A stretch of 7,783 nt of DNA from Victivallales bacterium (GTDB lineage Bacteria > Verrucomicrobiota > Lentisphaeria > Oligosphaerales > Oligosphaeraceae), in contig JAFZZD010000675.1 in assembly GCA_017615955.1 (NCBI GenBank), positions 1 through 7,783 of the forward strand, read 5' to 3'. Shown piece by piece: positions 1 through 6,713 of this stretch. Every line of letters starts with the position of its first letter. Positions within the stretch are counted from its first letter, which is position 1. The position numbers and the translations under genes were made by a program. The notes under the pieces were generated by a model. That model did no database searches. It had not been told where the DNA came from and saw nothing but the letters and a program-made list of their open reading frames with translations.

Positions 1-1566
1 ATGGATGAGAACAGCCCCGAATTGTACAATAGGGACAGCGAACTGTGGCATGTGTGGATGGCATGGCGCCAGAAATGCGTGGGAGACGCGATGTACGACG
101 TGAAGGTGCGATGCAGTAAGTACAACAAGAAATTCGTGGGTATGGGCTACACCACGCACCATGGGCTGACCTCCACTTACGGCACTCTGGATCATGCGGT
201 CGCCTTCGAGCAGATTGCCCGCAGCTGGGACTACATCGGCACGGAAATCATGCCCAGGAACATATTTGCGGTGTATCGCAGCGTAGCCGCATTCCGCCGC
301 TTGAAGAACTATTTCCACCATTCCTTTGGGCTGCCTGTGTATGGCGAGGTCTATACTGGTGGCGACTATTGGAACAATGCGTATTTCGGCTGGGCGCTGA
401 ACAACCTCAATGGGCAGAGCACCTGGGGCATGTCCCCCCATCCCACGTTGAAGCCAGGCAATTCCGACTATAGGCAGTTCACCCGCGAAAAAGGCGACAT
501 GGACAGGCGCAAGGCTGAAACAAAGTCCAAGATTGCGGTCTATTTCTCGCCTACCAGCAGGGACTGGCCCCAGTTGTCACCATACGTGAACTCGGTACTT
601 GGATATTCCATGGTGATGAACGATATGCACTTGGAGCATGACTTCATAACGAATGTGAACTTCAACGAGAAGACGCTTTCCAAGTACAGGGTTCTTATGA
701 TGAACAACAACCTGTGCATGTCCGATGAGGAAGTGGAGCAGGCCTTGAAGTTTGCGGAGAATGGCGGTGTCCTTTTCCTGTCTCTGCGGGCTGGATTCAA
801 GGATGGCAATGGCGTGCTTCGCAATAAATGGGCGTTTGCAGATGTGTTTGGTGGCATGACGCCCGTGTTTGGCAGGAATGTGCTGTACCCGAAGATGACG
901 CTGGAAGGCAAGGAATACGTGTTTGAGAAGCCAGTGCTGGGTGTCCGTGTTCAGAAAGTGCCGAAGAACGTGAAGAGGCTTGGTGAGATTACGCTAAAGG
1001 AAGGCGCCAGGCCCGAGGCGGCCATGTATTTTGCAAAGTATGGAAAAGGGCATGTGGTCTATACACCTCTTGACTTTGGCACTGCAATCTGGGTGCCAGA
1101 GCAGATGGTAAATTCCGTGTTTGAGGGTTTCAGGTATCCTGTCTGCCAGGAGGCCGCCGTCAAACTGCATTTGAAACTGGCGGAGGCGATTGGCTTGAAG
1201 GAGAGGGACTACAGTTGCTGGAACCCAGGCAATACGCCCGAAAGCGTGCTGACAGGCTTTTTCGAAGAGGACGGGCAATATATCGTTCATTTCCTGAATG
1301 CTGGTGGTTCCAAACTCAAACCAGGTGAGAAGATACCTCCTTGCCTGCCTGAACCATTCTTCCCTGAAATCAAGGAGGACATCAAGTTCGATGTATTCCT
1401 GGGAGAATCGCTGCCTGGTGCCGTGTTTGTACATACCGTGTCACCTGACTTCGAAGGGCGCATACCTCTTGAAGCGAAGATGGACGGCTCCAAGGTGTCG
1501 ATTACCTTGCCAAGAAAGTACTTGAAGGCCTATACTTTGGTACATGTTAAATTTGGTTGGAAATAA
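1..1566 (+). CDS. GH42-like (clan GH-A) glycoside hydrolase with beta-galactosidase trimerisation-type domain, 5'-partial
   Basis: Likely hydrolyses a beta-glycosidic bond in an oligosaccharide; substrate cannot be read. The visible 521 residues begin inside a TIM barrel. D2-E3-N4 looks like the acid/base loop at the end of strand 4, helix-rich segments follow, and E116 in the LPVYGE strand (111-116) is the best nucleophile candidate; strand 8 lies around 131-144 (ALNNLNGQSTWGM). Residues 176-290 match the trimerisation domain of GH42 enzymes: a Rossmann-like fold with strand IAVYF, strand YRVLMM, and G255-G256 before VLFLS. YGKGHVV at 347-353 closes this lobe. Residues 415-519 form a beta-rich C-terminal domain (YIVHFLNA). 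GH42 proteins are usually about 650-700 residues, so roughly 150-200 residues (strands 1-4 and any signal peptide) are missing, and ATG at base 1 is probably an internal Met. The stop is TAA at 1564-1566, six bases before the next gene. Exact GH family is uncertain; a related beta-galactosidase-like family is possible. Confidence 0.72.
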   Translation: MDENSPELYNRDSELWHVWMAWRQKCVGDAMYDVKVRCSKYNKKFVGMGYTTHHGLTSTYGTLDHAVAFEQIARSWDYIGTEIMPRNIFAVYRSVAAFRRLKNYFHHSFGLPVYGEVYTGGDYWNNAYFGWALNNLNGQSTWGMSPHPTLKPGNSDYRQFTREKGDMDRRKAETKSKIAVYFSPTSRDWPQLSPYVNSVLGYSMVMNDMHLEHDFITNVNFNEKTLSKYRVLMMNNNLCMSDEEVEQALKFAENGGVLFLSLRAGFKDGNGVLRNKWAFADVFGGMTPVFGRNVLYPKMTLEGKEYVFEKPVLGVRVQKVPKNVKRLGEITLKEGARPEAAMYFAKYGKGHVVYTPLDFGTAIWVPEQMVNSVFEGFRYPVCQEAAVKLHLKLAEAIGLKERDYSCWNPGNTPESVLTGFFEEDGQYIVHFLNAGGSKLKPGEKIPPCLPEPFFPEIKEDIKFDVFLGESLPGAVFVHTVSPDFEGRIPLEAKMDGSKVSITLPRKYLKAYTLVHVKFGWK

Positions 1567-1572
1567 TCTATT

Positions 1573-3945
1573 ATGAGTTTGAGAAAAACACATCTGGTAT
1601 TGCTGTTATTGATTGCAATTTGCATTGAGGCATTTGCAGTTCCTAAGGTGCGTGTGGTCAGTGTGCAGCAGGGGAACAGTGCATTCAACATTGGCAACAG
1701 TGTCGGGCGGCTTGAATGGCAGATGGAAAATCCCGATGCCACGCCTGAACTTGTAACGCTGAAACTGTCCAGCGAAAGCGGAACGCCCTTCATTTATTCC
1801 AGGGAAATCAGGCTTCCTGCCAAGTCCTCCGTGCAAGGCACGGCGCATTTGTATCTGAATGATTCAGGGCGCTACAAGGTGGAGTGCCTGCACAGGGGCA
1901 AGCCCATCTACAAGGAAAGCCCGATGCTTCCAGTCAAATCCATGCATCATTTTTGCATAGGCATTATCAATGACAAATATGATTTAAGGGGGTACAGCAA
2001 GGTCCAGAAAATGAAGGAACTGCCTTACAGGGCGGCATTCAGTTCATTCAGGGCAGCCAACGCGCCAGAGCACTGGGGGTACTACGGCGCCTTGTCCATG
2101 CTGGTATTGCTTGGTGCGGATTTTGAGAATTACTCCACGCCTCAGATGAGCGCAATTGTGGATTTTGTGGCAATGGGCGGGACACTTCTTATAGGCATGC
2201 CTGAAACCGCATTGAAGATGAAGGGCACGGTGCTGGAGCAACTGCTGCCATTCGAGCCAGTGAGCCTGCGCCAGACGGAGAGCTACTCCAATCTGGCACG
2301 GCTGTTTGGCGTGTCGCCATGGAAGGAAAGCCAGGACTTTGACGAGGATGGAAAGCAGATTGCCCGCCCTGTCAATGTCATGTTGAATGTGCTGCCGCAG
2401 AAGGGGTGCCGTCCAATCCTCAGCCAGAACGGGACCGCATACGCATACACCAGATATTTCGGGCGTGGCAAGGTGATTGCCTGTATATTCAATCCCTTTG
2501 AGATCTGCGCGATGGACGAGCGTTTTATTCTGCCTGTTTGGAAGTTCATAATGTACAATTCTGGATACATGCCCTCAAACCAGGCAGTTTATGACACGAA
2601 AAAGGTGAATGACACCTTGCAGATGCTGCATGGATATTCAATTCCCTCTGCAGGTTTCGTGGGAGGGCTGCTTTTGGTTTACATAATTGTGGTGCTCTGC
2701 ATAATGACGGTGGCCTTCTTTACGAAACACCAGACCTTGGGATGGCTGGCGTCGTGTGCGTTTGGCATTGCGATTACTGTGTTCATTATGGTGCGGGCAT
2801 CTGGCATTGCGGACAGCAAGGCCGTGCTTTCCACCGCGAATGTATCCGTGTCAGCATGGAATGGGGCCCGTGGCGCCTCGCAGAACAACAGTCTAATGCT
2901 GGCCAGCAAGGATGTGCAGGCACAGGCACGGGTTTCATCGGAGCATGTTTTCCTGCGTCCGCAGCAGCCACCTACCTTCATGGTGCGTTCAAATATGGCG
3001 CAGGTTGGCAATTGGATTGCGGAGGAGGGGCAGAGCGCATATCTGGAGAAACTGTCCTTCCAGAAGATGCGTCCCCGCTCATTGCTATGGCTGACTTCCT
3101 CCGAGAAGGCAGGGCAGCCTTTGTATGAAATGCCTGTGCTGGATATGCGGGAGGAAGGCTTGCGCCTGCGGGATTGGAAACTGCCCGAAGAATTGCGCTC
3201 TGGGCGGCGTGCTCTACTGGTGACGAGCCATGGAACCCGCACTCTTGACATAAGCGGCGGTTTTGTTAGGGACACTGCAATGACGCAGCATCTTGAGGCG
3301 GATACGGTGCTGCTTTCCGTGTCTGATTATATAGCCGCCTTGCCCAAGAAGGGACCATGCCTTGCATTGGTCAGGCCCAATCCACCAGGCAAGGAATGCC
3401 TGTTGAGGCCAAGTCCTGTCAATGACGAAAGCTGCGGCGTCTATGATTATGACATAGTAATGGTTCAGGCAGAGATAGCCTGTGACGAGGTGCCGAAAGT
3501 AGTAAGTTCAGACGTTATTCAAATGCAGGTTTCCCAGGATTCATCCCTGCGCACACTTTACAATGACGGTGAGTGGATGCAGGTGCCCACCACAAATATG
3601 ACTGGAGGCAATTTATGTGTCCTGTTCCATGTGCCTCCAGAATATTCGGTGGAGGCTCCTGCGGAGGTCAGGCTGGACTTGAGTGTATTGGTGCCTGGCA
3701 ATGACGTCAAATTTGAGCCAGTTATCAAGGCATGCAATGGAAAGAAACTGAATTATACCTCCCGCAAGGGCAGCACATACATCTTCCAGACAGAGGGGAC
3801 AAAGATTCTCTCACCAATTGAAAACAATATTGAAGTGATTCTGAATATGATTCGAACCCAGAACAACGTGGGTATCGTCAGCGGGGCGCGGACGAATTAC
3901 TGGAAGATCACGGAACTTTCGGCAACAGTGGTAAACAGTAAATGA
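1573..3945 (+). CDS. Exported two-TM membrane protein with GATase-like domain, putative ABC transporter partner
   Basis: Not recognised as a named protein. Residues 1-22 form a signal peptide (K5, then a Leu/Ile-rich core ending AFA). Residues 23-120 are beta-rich and Ig-like. Residues 124-330 look like a class I glutamine-amidotransferase-like fold: YGALSMLVLLG at 171-181, MGGTLLIGMPE at 201-211 where the nucleophile Cys would be expected but M209-P210 stand instead, and YFGRGKVIACIFNP at 295-308. Catalysis is therefore unlikely; binding or assembly is more plausible. Two membrane helices follow (about 360-382 and 389-408) with a six-residue loop, placing both large parts outside the cytoplasm. 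Residues 410-640 are of unknown fold, and 645-785 look like a beta-sandwich ending NYWKITELSATVV. The start is ATG 1573, directly ahead of the signal peptide, with only a weak GGA (1559-1561) upstream, so translation may be coupled to the glycosidase gene. The stop lies 15 bases before the ABC ATPase gene. I infer an extracytoplasmic partner of that transporter, analogous to GldG/ABC_transp_aux proteins. Confidence 0.75.
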   Translation: MSLRKTHLVLLLLIAICIEAFAVPKVRVVSVQQGNSAFNIGNSVGRLEWQMENPDATPELVTLKLSSESGTPFIYSREIRLPAKSSVQGTAHLYLNDSGRYKVECLHRGKPIYKESPMLPVKSMHHFCIGIINDKYDLRGYSKVQKMKELPYRAAFSSFRAANAPEHWGYYGALSMLVLLGADFENYSTPQMSAIVDFVAMGGTLLIGMPETALKMKGTVLEQLLPFEPVSLRQTESYSNLARLFGVSPWKESQDFDEDGKQIARPVNVMLNVLPQKGCRPILSQNGTAYAYTRYFGRGKVIACIFNPFEICAMDERFILPVWKFIMYNSGYMPSNQAVYDTKKVNDTLQMLHGYSIPSAGFVGGLLLVYIIVVLCIMTVAFFTKHQTLGWLASCAFGIAITVFIMVRASGIADSKAVLSTANVSVSAWNGARGASQNNSLMLASKDVQAQARVSSEHVFLRPQQPPTFMVRSNMAQVGNWIAEEGQSAYLEKLSFQKMRPRSLLWLTSSEKAGQPLYEMPVLDMREEGLRLRDWKLPEELRSGRRALLVTSHGTRTLDISGGFVRDTAMTQHLEADTVLLSVSDYIAALPKKGPCLALVRPNPPGKECLLRPSPVNDESCGVYDYDIVMVQAEIACDEVPKVVSSDVIQMQVSQDSSLRTLYNDGEWMQVPTTNMTGGNLCVLFHVPPEYSVEAPAEVRLDLSVLVPGNDVKFEPVIKACNGKKLNYTSRKGSTYIFQTEGTKILSPIENNIEVILNMIRTQNNVGIVSGARTNYWKITELSATVVNSK

Positions 3946-3948
3946 TAT

Positions 3949-3958
3949 GGAGATAAGG
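3949..3958 (+). promoter_or_regulatory. Ribosome binding site of the ABC ATPase gene
   Basis: GGAG at 3949-3952 lies eight bases before ATG 3961, in the 15-base gap after the previous stop (TGA 3943-3945). It supports ATG 3961 as the start, which also gives the expected MIRIEHLTRDFGG opening of an ABC ATPase. Confidence 0.65.
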
Positions 3959-3960
3959 CA

Positions 3961-4884
3961 ATGATACGAATTGAGCATCTTACACGGGACTTCGGCGGCG
4001 GGCGCGGAATACACGATTTGAGCATGGAGATACCCAAGGGCAAAATCTTCGGGTACATAGGCCCCAATGGCGCTGGCAAGTCCACCACCATCAAGATATT
4101 GTGCGGCCTTTACAAGCAGACTTCGGGCAAGGCATTCATAAATGACATCGAGGTCACACCTTCCAGTGCATCCACCATCAAGAAAATCGTAGGCTACATG
4201 CCAGACAACTTTGGCGTCTATGACCAGATGAGCGTGTGGGAATACCTGGATTTCTTCTGCGCCGCATATCACATACCCGTGAAGGAGCGGCAGAAAAGGG
4301 TAGCAGAAGTGCTGGAAATCACCAATTCAGCTAATATGATCGACTACCAGGTCTCCTCGCTCTCCAAGGGAATGACCCAGCGCATAGGCTTGGCAAAGAC
4401 ACTGCTTCACAATCCAGAAGTCTTGATTCTGGACGAGCCAGCGGCGGGACTGGACCCATACGCCAGAATCGAGATGAGGCAGACTATCACCAGGCTGAGG
4501 GACATCGGCAAGACCATCATGCTTTCTTCCCATATTCTGCCTGAACTGGCTGGCGTGTGCGATTTGGTTGGCATTCTTGAGAAGGGGCGCCTGCTTGCCT
4601 TTGGCACAGTTGATGAGGTGACGCGCCAAGTGCAGGAGAGCATGAGGCTGGTGCTGACCGTGGCGGCTGGCATCGATGTGGCGCAGCAGATTGCAACGGC
4701 CTTCCCAGGAGTGCAAAGCGTGGAGGCGAATGACAATGAACTGCATGTGGTCTATAATGGCGCCCGTGGCAATTTGCCTGATTTGCTGTCCAGCCTGGTG
4801 ACTGGCGGCGTCCGTCTTTCGGAGTTCCGCGAGGACCATGCCGACTTGGAGGAGGTTTTCCTTTCCGTCACACACAGGAATTGA
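3961..4884 (+). CDS. ABC transporter ATP-binding protein, ABC-2 exporter type
   Basis: Cytoplasmic ATPase that would drive the permease encoded just downstream. At 307 residues it has the normal length for the class of ABC-2-type ATPases with a C-terminal extension. Walker A is GPNGAGKS (34-41). The Q-loop region reads GYMPDNFGVYDQMSVWEYL (79-97), with Asp82 where Gln is usual; from memory this is common in this subfamily. The signature is LSKGM (134-138) instead of LSGGQ. Walker B is VLILDE (154-159) with catalytic Glu159, the D-loop is AGLDP (162-166), and the switch His is H191 in SSHIL. Residues 222-307 form the extra C-terminal domain ending in the typical DLEEVFLSVT. All residues needed for ATP hydrolysis are present. 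The stop TGA (4882-4884) directly abuts the permease start, implying translational coupling. The substrate cannot be read from the sequence; drug, GldA-type or polysaccharide exporter labels would all be guesses. Confidence 0.95.
   Translation: MIRIEHLTRDFGGGRGIHDLSMEIPKGKIFGYIGPNGAGKSTTIKILCGLYKQTSGKAFINDIEVTPSSASTIKKIVGYMPDNFGVYDQMSVWEYLDFFCAAYHIPVKERQKRVAEVLEITNSANMIDYQVSSLSKGMTQRIGLAKTLLHNPEVLILDEPAAGLDPYARIEMRQTITRLRDIGKTIMLSSHILPELAGVCDLVGILEKGRLLAFGTVDEVTRQVQESMRLVLTVAAGIDVAQQIATAFPGVQSVEANDNELHVVYNGARGNLPDLLSSLVTGGVRLSEFREDHADLEEVFLSVTHRN
4876..4880 (+). promoter_or_regulatory. Ribosome binding site that favours the TTG start of the permease gene
   Basis: AGGAA lies inside the last codons of the ATPase gene, four bases before TTG 4885. 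The rival starts ATG 4900 and ATG 4903 lie about 19-22 bases downstream of it and have no better site of their own. TTG 4885 immediately following the TGA stop is therefore preferred, although an ATG start would remove only five or six residues and change no domain. Confidence 0.5.
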
Positions 4885-6669
4885 TTGCTTGAAACACGTA
4901 TGATGCTAATTCAGAATCCCATATTGAGGCGAGAATTCCAGGGGGCGGCTCGTTCGGTGAAGACCATGCTGCTGGGTGCCCTGTCCATATTCGCGCTGTC
5001 ATTCATAATCTATGTGCTGTGGCCAAGAAGCGGCGTGTTCTCCGATGCCAACAGCAATGAGCTTTTCACGATTTTCCTTGGCGCGGAATTGACGTTCATG
5101 CTGCTGCTTACGGCGGGCTTCACCGCCAGTTCCATTACGGCTGAACGTGAGCGGGGCACTTTCGCCATGCTCCAGACCAGTCTGCTTACCCCTGGCGAGA
5201 TCATGGTGGGCAAGTTGTGCGGTTCACTGGGCATTTCCTACATGCTGTTCATATTGACAATACCCGTGGCCAGCATCAGCGCACTCAGCGGCGGCATAAG
5301 CGGAACCACGTTATTGAAGGCATTGGCCATAGTCGCCGTATCGACGCTTGTTTACGGGCTGCTTGGATTGGCAATCAGTTCCATCTGCCGCAAAACATAC
5401 GTCTCCATACTGGTGACATACATTTGCGTCGCATTGCTGGCTGGCGCGACATGGCTGCCATACGCATTGTTCAAATCCGACTTGCTGCGTCCCTATCTGC
5501 TGCGTCTTCGCGCGGTCAGCCCCTACGAGGCACTGTTCGCATTGCAATTCGGCGAACGCTACGAGGCGGAACTCAATGGAGCCTCTGCCTCTTCAGTGTT
5601 TATGATTTTCATCGTATCGATGGCGGTGCTTGCCCTTGTGTTCTTCTGCATTTTTGCCAAGTTCATCTTCGCGCCACCGCATTTGAGCAGCAAATCCACT
5701 GTGGAGAGATATGATGACAAGAAGACCATGCTCAAGCGCAAGCTGGGATGGCCATTCTACTTGATTGACCCGCTTAAACGCAAGAAGCCCATCGGCAACT
5801 TCAGGAATCCTGTGTTTGTGGCTGAACTGCGCAGCAAGATATTCGGCAATCCCAGGTTTATCGCCCGGGCCTTGTCCGCCTGCATCTGCATAAGCCTGGG
5901 GCTGCTTGTGGCTATTCTGCGGCAGGTGGGCGATACGGAACTGGACAAGATACGCGCCGTGGCAATCATATTCCAGCTGGGACTGGTGGCGTTGCTGGCG
6001 CCAACCGTCAGCAGCGGCAGCATTACGGACGAGCGCATGTCGGACACATTGCTGCAACTGCGCCTTTCGCCGCTGACTCCTTTGAAGGTGGTGCTGGGCA
6101 AGATGAAGGCGGCACTTGTCTATGTGCTGATATTCCTGCTGAGCAGTGTGCCTGTGCTGCTGGTGCTGGCTTTGCTGGACAGCAATGGCGTGCCTGACCT
6201 TGGCGGCACGATGCCCGCATCGTTCAGTTTCAGTGCCATTAGTGCCTCCATTGACAAGCTGACGGAGGCGTTCAGCGGGTACTGGCGTGTTTTTGCGTGG
6301 GTGGCCGTGCTCATAATGTCCTGCCTTATGTTTACGTCAGCTGGGCTGTTCGCATCCTGCCTGTCTCCCACCACGGGCATTGCCTCGTCGGTCAGTTATG
6401 GCTTTGCGCTGGCGTTGAGCATATTGTCTCTTGGCGTGTTGATGTTCGGCAGTCGTGTCAGCGGTGAAGTGCAGGCTGCGTTCCTGATATTCAATCCATT
6501 CATGGCTGCGCTGGACATTACGCTGGACAAGTCTTTCGCCGCCCAGTTGCCGCAACTGTTCGGCAACAGACTCTGGGTGAACCATCTTTATATTTCCTGC
6601 ATTTTGACGGCGGTCATGCTTATTGGCTCTGCCATCAAGGTGCATTTCATTTTCCGCGAACAAAAATAG
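4885..6669 (+). CDS. Fused tandem ABC-2-type permease (two permease domains in one chain)
   Basis: Integral inner-membrane channel of the exporter powered by the preceding ATPase. The 594 residues contain about twelve membrane helices in two sets of six (roughly 27-46, 63-80, 112-134, 143-165, 172-192, 236-262; then 327-346, 357-374, 403-431, 466-491, 500-522, 567-588), twice the usual ABC-2 permease length. The halves are related. NPILRREF (11-18) corresponds to NPVFVAEL (308-315). Residues 83-110, starting SITAER and ending in VGK, align without gaps with 379-406 (SITDER to LGK), with 13 of 28 identical by eye including the LTP turn. SPYEAL (212-217) resembles NPFMAAL (537-543) before the last helix of each half. 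A basic cytoplasmic linker (about 263-326, rich in Lys and Arg) joins the halves. One polypeptide could supply the whole membrane dimer. The start is TTG 4885, abutting the ATPase stop; ATG 4900 or 4903 are alternatives. The substrate is unknown. Confidence 0.88.
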   Translation: MLETRMMLIQNPILRREFQGAARSVKTMLLGALSIFALSFIIYVLWPRSGVFSDANSNELFTIFLGAELTFMLLLTAGFTASSITAERERGTFAMLQTSLLTPGEIMVGKLCGSLGISYMLFILTIPVASISALSGGISGTTLLKALAIVAVSTLVYGLLGLAISSICRKTYVSILVTYICVALLAGATWLPYALFKSDLLRPYLLRLRAVSPYEALFALQFGERYEAELNGASASSVFMIFIVSMAVLALVFFCIFAKFIFAPPHLSSKSTVERYDDKKTMLKRKLGWPFYLIDPLKRKKPIGNFRNPVFVAELRSKIFGNPRFIARALSACICISLGLLVAILRQVGDTELDKIRAVAIIFQLGLVALLAPTVSSGSITDERMSDTLLQLRLSPLTPLKVVLGKMKAALVYVLIFLLSSVPVLLVLALLDSNGVPDLGGTMPASFSFSAISASIDKLTEAFSGYWRVFAWVAVLIMSCLMFTSAGLFASCLSPTTGIASSVSYGFALALSILSLGVLMFGSRVSGEVQAAFLIFNPFMAALDITLDKSFAAQLPQLFGNRLWVNHLYISCILTAVMLIGSAIKVHFIFREQK

Positions 6670-6672
6670 TGG

Positions 6673-6692
6673 CGACGGCGTCCTCGCCGTTG
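6673..6692 (+). other. GC-rich hairpin between the permease and HEAT-repeat genes
   Basis: The 8-base arm CGACGGCG (6673-6680) pairs with CGCCGTTG (6685-6692), with one G-T wobble, around the four-base loop TCCT. It begins three bases after the permease stop (TAG 6667-6669) and ends 21 bases before ATG 6714. The sequence after it is AATTATAAAAAGAGG, without a T-run, so it is not a standard intrinsic terminator. It could protect the upstream mRNA end, stall polymerase weakly, or shape the next ribosome binding site. Confidence 0.5.
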
Positions 6693-6700
6693 AATTATAA

Positions 6701-6707
6701 AAAGAGG
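6701..6707 (+). promoter_or_regulatory. Ribosome binding site of the HEAT-repeat gene
   Basis: AAAGAGG lies six bases before ATG 6714, the clearest site in the window. An in-frame TAA at 6708-6710 restricts the start to TTG 6711 or ATG 6714; ATG has the better codon and spacing. Confidence 0.7.
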
Positions 6708-6713
6708 TAATTG

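Noticed and set aside
994..1434. 146-codon open frame on the minus strand
   Set aside because: It lies wholly inside the glycosidase gene, whose + frame shows clear domain landmarks; the antisense product has no recognisable pattern.
2742..3128. 128-codon open frame on the + strand in another frame
   Set aside because: It is nested inside the 790-residue gene, is rich in Cys/Trp/Gly as out-of-frame reading often is, and has no ribosome binding site worth noting.
2679..3275. 198-codon open frame on the minus strand
   Set aside because: It is antisense to the membrane-protein gene over its two helices and following region; the translation is rich in Ser/Arg and of shadow type.
4327..4875. 182-codon open frame on the minus strand
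   Set aside because: It overlaps the ABC ATPase, whose motifs are unambiguous; no plausible domain appears in the antisense product.
6673..6700. Hairpin as an intrinsic terminator ending the operon
   Set aside because: No T-run follows the stem on the + strand; the A-rich tract after it is not termination-like.
6696..6701. TATAAA as a possible -10 promoter box before the HEAT gene
   Set aside because: No -35-like element lies about 17 bases upstream, where the GC-rich hairpin sits, and the box is too near the start codon to be convincing.
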